Source of the DNA: Multiplicimicrobium sp043718225
GTDB lineage: Bacteria > Omnitrophota > Omnitrophia > Omnitrophales > Aquincolibacteriaceae
Direction of reading: 5' to 3'
Assembly (NCBI GenBank): GCA_043718225.1
Contig: JAYSWD010000134.1
Coordinates: forward strand, 1 to 11,917
DNA: 11,917 nt
Part shown: piece by piece, positions 6,901-11,917 of the stretch
Layout of the letters: every line of letters begins with the position of its first letter
Position numbering within the stretch: the first letter of the stretch is position 1
Position numbers and translations under genes: made by a program
The notes under the pieces: generated by a model
What the model was told of the DNA's origin: nothing
What the model saw: the letters and a program-made list of their open reading frames with translations, nothing else
Databases searched by the model: none

Positions 6901-9900
6901 TTTGATATCGACTATTTTCCCGGAGATGTGGAGCTCCATTCTTTGAATCGGCCCGGTGATAATCGGCTCTATTCCGTTAAGGTTACACGCATGGACAATC
7001 CATGCGGGAATAACCCTGATTGCATGGCGCCGACAAGCCTTACACCGCTTAAAGATATTTCGTTCGCTTATGACAACAATCAAATCAAGTTCACAGCCCA
7101 CATTGTTTATCACGATGGCTCACAAGGTAATGTTAAGTCACGCGATATCACGCTTGTCAAAATGGCTGACAACAAACCCCACTTTCAAACCATTACTGAA
7201 ATGGATAAAGATGGAAATATAATTGCAAACAACATTTTTACCTACATTGTCAGCACTACTGAGCAAGCATGTCCGCCCGATCAATCAAACTGCAATACAA
7301 CTCTCGTTCGACTCGATAAAATCACCCGTGACGATGGAAAGACACCACCCGATCCGCTTTCCACAATCGGCGCGATAGAACTCAACCCGACTAAAGCTGT
7401 CCTTCTTCCTCAGCCCGTTTCTTATCATGCAACTCAAACGCTTGCGGACGGAACCGTGATCTCATTAAGCTTTGCCACATTCGAAGAAATGCTGGCGCAA
7501 GCAATGAAAAATGAAGCCATGCAAACGGACACCTTATTTACGATATCCACGCTGATCAGAGATCCAAGCCAACAAATATTGACCATCACTGTCGACAAGA
7601 AAGGCTGGGCAACCATTACCTATGGAACCGTCAACTATTCAGCTCTGTTTATCCAAGACGGTAACTTCTTGAACTTTACAGCGGGCGATAACAAATTTGA
7701 ATTCCGGTTTGATAATAACTACAGCATCACGTCTATGAAGCATACCTATAAACAGCTATCAAACCCGCTCGTCACACAAGTGCATAGCTATGCTTTTGCG
7801 AACGGCCGGGTCATTTCCCACAGCAACGATTCGAGCTCTTTGTCGGGCGGCTCAGAAGATTATATTAAGGAAACGAATCATTATGCTTATGACAAAAACG
7901 GAAAGCTTCAATCGCATATCCATGATTATTCGCGCCAACAGTTCCAGAATGGCGCGCTGAAAATGAATCGTACGGTCCGAGAGATCGTTTTATATGCCGA
8001 CAAAAAAGAAACTTTGCGTGTATCACTTGAAAATAAACTTTCCAACGAAGACGCCTATTCAAAGGCAACGATTACAGGCGCCGGAACTTTCACCATGCCG
8101 GAAGGATTTAAAGCAACGGCCACACTTCAGCTGGACGGATCTGTTATTTTCAATATGGTTGATACAAAAAATCATGGCATGGAAATTATGAATTCAGCCT
8201 CCGGACTTGAGTCCGTGAGCGTTACTTTTTTATCTGATGGACAATTGAATCCTGAATCCATCGCCGCGGCTTTTTACGGCTCCGAAAAAAACTTACCTGT
8301 TCATGGGCGCCTGCTTTTTGACGCTATGCGCGTTTGCCCATATGGAGATGCTTGCCAATATATGAAAGAGTATAAAAGTGATCTTCAAGTTCTCGAAGAA
8401 ATGGCGCAAGTTTCGGTTGTCAAAATTGAAGACGGCAAGATTTATTTCACGACACCGCCTTATCCCAACGATACGGTGTACTTAGCTTATCGTGTTAATG
8501 GAAATGTCGTACGCGAAATCGTTAAAGAAATTCCGCAAGCCGTAACGGATTTTGTGAACAGCCTGAAAGGGCAAGTCGGTGATGGATTCAAAGTCACCGC
8601 AGCGCTTCAACAAGACGGAACCTATCAAATTAAAACCGACCTGAATCTTAACTGTCCAGAAGGGCACATGTGCGAGCCGCGCTTGCTTGTAACCGGTTCA
8701 TTTACATCCATGCACTTTAATGTCGATCAAAACGGCACTCTTGCCCGAGATTCAATTCACGTTTTTTATGCGGACTTTCAAGTAGACGGAAAACTTCTTT
8801 TTGATGCCTTGTCGCAGGAAGACAATCTCGAAGGCATTCAATCCAAGATGGCTTTTTATAGCGGCTATATCTTAGGAAAGATGACCCATGTTTTTATCAA
8901 TAGTGTCGACGAGAGCGGAGCGATTTTTTTTAGAAGAAATGACAAAAACTACCGTGTCTCCATTGAAAATGGCGTGGTCAAATTAATTGAACTGCTCGTG
9001 CCTTTCACAACTTCCGTGTCGCTGAGTGCCGATGACACAACACGGAAAGATTTAACGGTAAACGTTCATGAAGACGGAACCGTCGATGTGAATCTTCACG
9101 GGTCACATTACGACGCCGGGGTGTTTGATAAGGTGAACAACTCGATCATCATCAGTCCTTTCCCGCCATCTGTCTGGACTTTCAAATTGAATCATGACGC
9201 ATCCGGGTATTCCCTCGCTTCGATGGAGCAAGTGAGCACGGGCGGGGTTTCTTCTTCGCTTGCTACCCATTCTTTTAATCGGCAAGGTGCGCTGATCTCG
9301 GCCTCCGGAAGCTCTGCGTGGGATAATCGTTTCGGCAAAGGTTCAACAAATTCTCAGGATTCTTATACCTACATCGAAGTGAACGGAAAGCTCGTGCTGC
9401 AATCCCGGAATTCTACATACGCCCATGCTCTCAACAATCCTAATCGATCCTACACCAGTCAATCTTCCGATCACCAAACTTTTAGCTATGCTGCAAACGG
9501 CAATCAAATTGCTTCTTCCACCACCACGACCTACTCTTCAAATACAAACGGACTCGTTCATAATGGACAATCTTTGGAAAACCGGTACTTTGATTATGAT
9601 TCACAGGGTAATCAAACGATGTCGATTTCCGTTTCAGATGTCATTGATAATGGAATCGATTATCACTTTGCTTATTATACTAAAACCGATCGCACGGCAG
9701 GACAAACGACGCTGGTTCGTGCGCAAGATTTAACTGTAAGCATGCTCGAAGATGTAAAGTCAACGCAGGATTCTGGCAAGATTGACGCAAAAGCCCTGGT
9801 TAAACATGTAACCTTTTACAAAGAAAACAGCACGCAAGATTATCCCTTGAGCGTGGAATATGTGAATGATGGCAACGGCAATTTCACGGCAAGAAAAGCC

Positions 9901-11418
9901 ACGAAGGCTGGTGGACAAACTCAAATCGTGGTCGGCAATGTCGATGTCCTCTCAGGCGGTCAAGAGTCCGATGATGTTGTCTTTTCGCTCGAGCAATCTT
10001 TTAACGGCTATTCCATAAATTACGGCCAGGGCTTCAAGCTTGACGATAAAGGCAATGTCTCTTCGGCGGGATATGGTCTTGTCTTTTCAGTAACGGTTGA
10101 AAATGCCGTCTCGGGCTCGATAGAAAACGCAGTTGCTGTTGTCGACTACAAGCCCGGCAAAGACAATACAGTCATGCTTGGCGGAAAAAATTACCGCATC
10201 TTGATCGAAGATGGCTTGGCTAAATTAACTGAATTACTCGTGCCTTTCACGGCTTCCGCCCGAACCAACCCTAATTACAATTTTAATGACTTAATCGTTG
10301 AGGTCGCGGCGGACGGAACGGCGAAAGTCACTAAACTTACCACAAAATACTCCGGGATTTTTAATCCGCAAACAAATATGGTTATTGTGAATACGGGCAC
10401 CTCAACATTGACGCTTGCTCTGGAAACGACACCGAATGGCACACGGCGATTAACTGGCTTTACCGAATCTTATAACGCCGGAGGCAGCAGCGTAGCGCGC
10501 TTTTCACCTGAGGGGTTAGTAATCTTTGCTGGTTTTGACGGTTTGATTAAAGGCAAATCTTTTTATGCGTATGACACCAATCAAAAACTTGTGCAAACGA
10601 TTAAAGTCGAAATTGTGGGTAATTCTTACAAAGCTTCATATGTTGTTAAAGATTTGTCACAAAATAGAATGCTGAATGCCGAAATCTTCTCCGCTTCGAT
10701 TGAAGCTCTTTTTAATACTATTGACACAATTGCTCCCGCGAATCAGTTGTCTGAAGCAAGAAAATATATTCCAACTGAAACTGGTTTTTATTTTAGCGGC
10801 CCTCAAATGGCCCCAAATCAATATCTCTACTCCATTGAATTCACAAAAGATTTGAACGAGCTTTTTACTGTGGCGCGACGCGTGATGGATAAAACAACCA
10901 AAGTGTTCATTGTTCACGGCCTGCCGGATGTTTTATCCGGAGGACAGGAAAACAACGACGAATATTTTATCGACAATCAAACCTCTAATAATTATTTGGT
11001 TGTATTCGGCAGCACCATTGATTCGACCACGGGGATGCCTTTTTATGGGCTCATTTTTTACGAAAAAGTAACGCCGGGCGCCGCATCAAGCATACAAGCC
11101 GCAAATGCCGACGGCGTGGTGATCATCATCGGCGGCGGAACATATACCACTGCGGGAATTGCAAACTACCCTCAAAAAGACACCGTTGCCATCAAGGGAA
11201 TAAACTACCGCATCTCAATTGAAAATGGCGTTGTTAAGCTTGCTGACCCTCTGGCCAAGACCGTTGCCACACCTGCTCCGCAAATCTTAAAAACAACACG
11301 TTCATTAGGCGGCGGCGAGACATTGAAAAATGGCATGGAAAATCGCAAAAGAAGCACTCAAGCAAGTCTTGCGGATCAAACGCTGAAAAAACTTAAAAAT
11401 TCAAAAAAGAACTTTTAA
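3985..11418 (+). CDS. Giant secreted repeat protein of unknown function (2,477 aa)
   Basis: I recognise no known catalytic family. Residues 1-28 are a signal peptide (KK/R-type n-region, hydrophobic core IIALILCLNLAA, cleavage near LLRA|AD), so the protein should be exported. The start is supported by GAGGG four bases upstream. The mature chain is Asx-, Gly-, Ser- and Thr-rich with beta-strand-like alternation, and is built from internal repeats: type A (residues 170-329, 1361-1513, 1515-1674), type B (about 520-847 and 848-1179), type C (about 1183-1345, 1675-1830, 2090-2220) and type D (about 1924-2089, 2241-2427). Several modules end in a strand pair like NDKNYRVSIENGVVKL. All 18 mature cysteines fall in nine CX5C/CX6C pairs, suggesting local disulfides. 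DMDKDG near residue 740 looks like a DxDxDG calcium loop. Motifs of the form YDxxGxL (e.g. YAYDKNGKLQ, YFDYDSQGNQ) weakly recall YD/RHS repeats. The last 50 residues are Lys/Arg-rich and form no recognised sorting signal. It is divergently transcribed from the alpha-glucan enzyme gene. A surface or periplasmic structural or adhesive role is a guess. Confidence 0.93.
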   Translation: MKSYISIRKIIALILCLNLAAPQTLLRAADPLASLEQNRDERFVRADQPANTNPDLVAGAPAPDNSLAGPLSAATTVIVSTEGTVQTGTIAFSGIVDNLIPPLSDEQKTSILQDYDESQGYTINRDDNGVLTGYSWDSKTKPGYSYELNKATDTSGERWVVLTHAPIQQEIPQVVTDFVKNLQSQIGAGFQATTVRQDNGTYLVTVTAVGTKALEAPTSGLKTMSFSISADGAEESIKMVDAVYYGKQGDIHPNTGMLFEAFRGTGFGGRFITAVSVSLGNMTRANVTDIKDEATGTAIYLTYNDKTYKIRRDAAGQLYVEKVVVFPDGAILLTDEEKTLIHSVLGVPRPALDYKIIAPSEICVDIADCPVTESYFTAGNVFVGSKTVTGEQTTFENSDRSRIYNYGKLVGRDRQGVSGMTFNFPGHAPVHVDLDYTNASQFPADLKAIEAAVRDLVARGSAATKMVMKNYHLDSSNLGETNSMPGRLFGSNKIMFALESDDLIFHYSVNHTVQDNKYTAELLLKEMSAVAKMKEAVKAGLSNTLEFNREQLEQWIKDGHIVIDIDRKNLTAKVTFASTMKLPEGAVNLFNPLGSNQLPNQINFNLAKIDNVMGEPCMLGHPCPDFSVYYLNSGVFKLNSLTFNLNYTKPGIFGIPRFPEPGDNRLYSISITEVNDPCNGNPDCMAPMSIKLIKDISFAYGNDGKIKAHIVYHNELQGAVASRDLVLAKMGSDQYHIESILDMDKDGKMIVKNVFSYHFITTDQACPLDQSNCNTTLVRLDKITRTDASGNLLSAISDIRRTPVDDGAPDFMGYIGTQTFPGGAKHEMLPVATFEEMLAQAMKNEAENNPQQEIAAVTATIREDLMKSFGFSDQAMNDLIASGKIKIAVNIDKLHAYASVSIDPSVVPSPNALNLVNLLGNPKLPEKIAYRLGQNPMPSYLCAQGMDCLPPTPTYHLISGSFRIGDEFKADVFDIDYFPGDVELHSLNRPGDNRLYSVKVTRMDNPCGNNPDCMAPTSLTPLKDISFAYDNNQIKFTAHIVYHDGSQGNVKSRDITLVKMADNKPHFQTITEMDKDGNIIANNIFTYIVSTTEQACPPDQSNCNTTLVRLDKITRDDGKTPPDPLSTIGAIELNPTKAVLLPQPVSYHATQTLADGTVISLSFATFEEMLAQAMKNEAMQTDTLFTISTLIRDPSQQILTITVDKKGWATITYGTVNYSALFIQDGNFLNFTAGDNKFEFRFDNNYSITSMKHTYKQLSNPLVTQVHSYAFANGRVISHSNDSSSLSGGSEDYIKETNHYAYDKNGKLQSHIHDYSRQQFQNGALKMNRTVREIVLYADKKETLRVSLENKLSNEDAYSKATITGAGTFTMPEGFKATATLQLDGSVIFNMVDTKNHGMEIMNSASGLESVSVTFLSDGQLNPESIAAAFYGSEKNLPVHGRLLFDAMRVCPYGDACQYMKEYKSDLQVLEEMAQVSVVKIEDGKIYFTTPPYPNDTVYLAYRVNGNVVREIVKEIPQAVTDFVNSLKGQVGDGFKVTAALQQDGTYQIKTDLNLNCPEGHMCEPRLLVTGSFTSMHFNVDQNGTLARDSIHVFYADFQVDGKLLFDALSQEDNLEGIQSKMAFYSGYILGKMTHVFINSVDESGAIFFRRNDKNYRVSIENGVVKLIELLVPFTTSVSLSADDTTRKDLTVNVHEDGTVDVNLHGSHYDAGVFDKVNNSIIISPFPPSVWTFKLNHDASGYSLASMEQVSTGGVSSSLATHSFNRQGALISASGSSAWDNRFGKGSTNSQDSYTYIEVNGKLVLQSRNSTYAHALNNPNRSYTSQSSDHQTFSYAANGNQIASSTTTTYSSNTNGLVHNGQSLENRYFDYDSQGNQTMSISVSDVIDNGIDYHFAYYTKTDRTAGQTTLVRAQDLTVSMLEDVKSTQDSGKIDAKALVKHVTFYKENSTQDYPLSVEYVNDGNGNFTARKATKAGGQTQIVVGNVDVLSGGQESDDVVFSLEQSFNGYSINYGQGFKLDDKGNVSSAGYGLVFSVTVENAVSGSIENAVAVVDYKPGKDNTVMLGGKNYRILIEDGLAKLTELLVPFTASARTNPNYNFNDLIVEVAADGTAKVTKLTTKYSGIFNPQTNMVIVNTGTSTLTLALETTPNGTRRLTGFTESYNAGGSSVARFSPEGLVIFAGFDGLIKGKSFYAYDTNQKLVQTIKVEIVGNSYKASYVVKDLSQNRMLNAEIFSASIEALFNTIDTIAPANQLSEARKYIPTETGFYFSGPQMAPNQYLYSIEFTKDLNELFTVARRVMDKTTKVFIVHGLPDVLSGGQENNDEYFIDNQTSNNYLVVFGSTIDSTTGMPFYGLIFYEKVTPGAASSIQAANADGVVIIIGGGTYTTAGIANYPQKDTVAIKGINYRISIENGVVKLADPLAKTVATPAPQILKTTRSLGGGETLKNGMENRKRSTQASLADQTLKKLKNSKKNF
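4492..4970 (+). repeat. Type A module, copy 1 (protein repeat in the giant gene)
   Basis: Residues 170-329. It opens with EIPQVVTDFVKNLQSQIGAG, continues with a TV..V strand region and ..YYGKQGD..PNTGMLFEAF, and ends in the strand pair NDKTYKIRRDAAGQLYVEKV. Copies 2 and 3 are at 8065-9006. The DNA has diverged at many synonymous positions, so the duplication is old. Boundaries are approximate. Confidence 0.7.
6265..6339 (+). repeat. Near-identical DNA tract, copy 1
   Basis: These 75 bases match 7255-7329 at 73 positions. Both differences change an amino acid (Asp/Glu and Leu/Pro); no synonymous difference exists in the 25 codons, although the flanking repeat DNA is diverged. A shorter companion tract is 6476-6521 against 7472-7517 (44 of 46). 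Confidence 0.9.
7255..7329 (+). repeat. Near-identical DNA tract, copy 2
   Basis: Partner of 6265-6339 at an offset of exactly 990 bases (330 codons). It encodes the third cysteine loop and TTLVRLDKITR. Similarity falls sharply just after both copies (Thr-Asp-Ala-Ser-Gly against Asp-Asp-Gly-Lys-Thr). Confidence 0.9.
7531..7990 (+). repeat. Type C module, copy 1
   Basis: About residues 1183-1345: LTITVDKKGWATITYGTVNYS, a variable strand region, then YAFANGRVISHS and YAYDKNGKLQSHIHDYS. It shares the pattern DLxVxVxxDGTxxV...F/YxxxGxxIxxS...YxYxxNxKLxxx with the later copies at 9007 and 10252, but is the most diverged. The YDxxGxL motif weakly recalls YD/RHS repeats. Boundaries are approximate. 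Confidence 0.5.
8065..9006 (+). repeat. Type A modules, copies 2 and 3 in tandem
   Basis: Copy 2 (residues 1361-1513) runs from ITGAGTFTMPEGFKATATLQ through AAFYGSEKNLPVHGRLLFDAM and contains the cysteine loop CPYGDAC. Copy 3 (1515-1674) opens with EIPQAVTDFVNSLKGQVGDG, contains CPEGHMC, reaches VDGKLLFDALSQ and closes with NDKNYRVSIENGVVKLIELL. Copy 3 is closest to copy 1 at its N-terminal edge. The cysteine loops have no counterpart in copy 1. Confidence 0.7.
9007..10251 (+). repeat. Type C + type D modules, first C-terminal pair
   Basis: Type C copy 2 (residues 1675-about 1830) has DLTVNVHEDGTVDVNLHGSH, SFNRQGALISASG and YTYIEVNGKLVLQS. A stretch with TFSYAANGNQ and YFDYDSQGNQ follows. 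Type D copy 1 (about 1924-2089) carries DVLSGGQESDD and closes with GKNYRILIEDGLAKLTELLV. The pair is matched by 10252-11260. Confidence 0.62.
10252..11260 (+). repeat. Type C + type D modules, second C-terminal pair
   Basis: Type C copy 3 (from residue 2090) has DLIVEVAADGTAKVTKLTTK, RFSPEGLVIFAG and FYAYDTNQKLVQTIK. Type D copy 2 (about 2241-2427) carries DVLSGGQENND and closes with GINYRISIENGVVKLADPLA. The DVLSGGQE codons differ from copy 1 at most synonymous sites, so this duplication is old and its protein sequence has been kept. The basic C-terminal tail of the protein follows. Confidence 0.62.
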
Positions 11419-11575
11419 TTTCTCCGACTGCCCCCGGAAATCTGCCGTCTAGCATTTCATCCACTTGAAATGATTTTTGTCATTTCAAAATTAATCCTCA
11501 AGGCTGTGCCTCTGTCGCTAAAAAATAAGTGGGACAAGGCCTAGCCTTTCATCCGCCTGGCTTTGACTTCGGTCT
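11419..11575. other. Convergent intergenic region
   Basis: The 157 bases between the stop codons of the giant gene and the minus-strand gene hold alternative hairpins at 11453-11488, a small AAGGC/GCCTT stem near 11537-11549 and the outer part of the 7-nt array. No gene is seen. Confidence 0.6.
11453..11488. terminator. Alternative hairpins, possible terminator of the giant gene
   Basis: TTGAAATGA (11465-11473) and TCATTTCAA (11480-11488) form a 9-bp stem with a 6-base loop TTTTTG. The same middle arm can instead pair with CATTTCA at 11453-11459 (7 bp, loop TCCACT), so the two folds exclude each other. The position, 35-70 bases after the stop at 11418, suits a terminator, but no run of T follows the 9-bp stem on either strand, so intrinsic termination is doubtful. 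Confidence 0.4.
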
Positions 11576-11597
11576 TTAGTCTGTAGTCTCTAGTCTC
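11563..11597. repeat. 7-nt tandem array (nnGTCTn) over the end of the right gene
   Basis: CGGTCTT, TAGTCTG, TAGTCTC, TAGTCTC run in tandem from 11570 to 11597, with a weaker unit TTGACTT before them. The stop codon of the minus-strand gene (11578-11576) lies inside the array, which also encodes its last residues. It is the same kind of repeat as at 2414-2441, over 9 kb away. Confidence 0.72.
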
Positions 11598-11917
11598 GCT
11601 CGCTGCTGCCAAGCGGTGAGAGTAAGGTGCAAGCTTTTTTCAAGCGCAGCGTGAACTTTTGCGGGGCCGGCAAGCATTTCTAAAATTCCAAGATTCCAAG
11701 TCATTTCGATTTGCAGCTTTGTTTTTCCGGCGTTTTCCGAAAACTCAAAGACCTTGCGCATCCACCCGCCCATGGGCAGGCTGGTTTTAATCGCGGCATG
11801 TTTTTGAGCGACCCATTCGACAAATTCATTTTGGATATCCGCATTTTGCCCGTCGATGGAAACTTTTTCTTCCCAACAAAATCCTTTACGTGCAGACCCC
11901 TCATCAGTCGCGACCGA
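11576..11917 (-). CDS. Hypothetical protein, C-terminal part; possibly SRPBCC/START-like
   Basis: An open frame enters from the right edge (first full codon at 11917-11915) and stops at TAA 11578-11576, giving 113 residues; the start lies outside the window. The visible part has alternating strands (GFCWEEKVSI, NEFVEWVAQ, MRKVFEFSENAGKTKLQIEM), then NLGILEMLAGP and a long amphipathic helix ending in LTLTAWQQRARL. That strand-then-long-C-terminal-helix order resembles the end of SRPBCC/START-like ligand-binding domains, but no diagnostic motif is present, so the family is tentative. No export or membrane signal is visible in this part. The gene converges on the giant gene with 157 bases between their stop codons. 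Its last residues (LETTD) and stop codon are encoded by a 7-nt tandem repeat, so the natural C-terminus may have been altered by that repeat. An internal ATG at 11773 exists, but the frame is open upstream of it. Confidence 0.7.
   Translation of the reverse strand, partial: SVATDEGSARKGFCWEEKVSIDGQNADIQNEFVEWVAQKHAAIKTSLPMGGWMRKVFEFSENAGKTKLQIEMTWNLGILEMLAGPAKVHAALEKSLHLTLTAWQQRARLETTD

Larger units (their letters stand above)
5548..7521 (+). repeat. Type B tandem duplication (two units of about 330 codons)
   Basis: Unit 1 is about 5548-6525 and unit 2 about 6526-7521. Both contain in order an N-terminal helix, NLxNxLGxxxLP, a first cysteine loop, GDNRLYSxxxT, a second loop (PCNGNPDCMAP or PCGNNPDCMAP), LIKDISFAY or LKDISFAY, AHIVYH, MDKDG, a third loop (CPLDQSNC or CPPDQSNC), TTLVRLDKITR and finally ATFEEMLAQAMKNEA. 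Matching points are offset by 990-996 bases. Similarity is patchy: most of each unit is clearly diverged, but two tracts are nearly identical in DNA. Confidence 0.85.

Noticed and set aside
9580..9640. True RHS/YD-repeat toxin architecture in the giant protein
   Set aside because: Only scattered YDxxGxL-like motifs are present; there is no regular YD array, no RHS core motif and no C-terminal toxin domain.

Overview
The window (about 45% G+C by eye) carries two very large genes facing away from each other, plus the tail of a third gene. Both large proteins begin with a clear signal peptide. The left one contains a TIKI/ChaN-like fold built around an 'HIQDAH' motif. That style of protein, together with very long secreted repeat proteins and dispersed palindromic repeats, is typical of uncultured Gram-negative lineages such as Omnitrophota (OP3). 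The taxonomic call is inference, at moderate confidence at best.

Layout. (1) Positions 3766 down to 1, minus strand: one uninterrupted frame of 1,255 codons that runs off the left edge. Read N to C it encodes a signal peptide, a TIKI/ChaN-like domain split by a long helical insert, a GH77 4-alpha-glucanotransferase-like domain, and the beginning of a glycogen-debranching (GDE/amylo-alpha-1,6-glucosidase) domain. Four short repetitive DNA elements sit in frame in the stretch 1986-2635 of this gene: two plain palindromes, one nested palindrome of the widespread 'VIASxAKQS' type, and a 7-nt tandem array. (2) Positions 3767-3984: divergent intergenic region that must hold the promoters of both large genes. 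(3) Positions 3985-11418, plus strand: one 2,477-residue secreted protein of unknown function, built from at least four kinds of internal repeat. Every cysteine of the mature protein lies in one of nine CX5C or CX6C pairs. (4) Positions 11419-11575: convergent intergenic region with alternative hairpins. (5) Positions 11917 down to 11576, minus strand: C-terminal 113 residues of a protein that may be SRPBCC/START-like; its stop codon lies inside a second 7-nt tandem array.

How they may work together. The left protein looks like an envelope or extracellular alpha-glucan-processing enzyme combining disproportionation with debranching. That is unusual because GH77 and GDE enzymes are normally cytoplasmic. 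The right giant looks like a disulfide-stabilised surface or periplasmic repeat protein. Apart from sharing a divergent promoter region, nothing in the sequence shows that the two cooperate. No tRNA, rRNA, CRISPR array, transposase or phage gene was seen.
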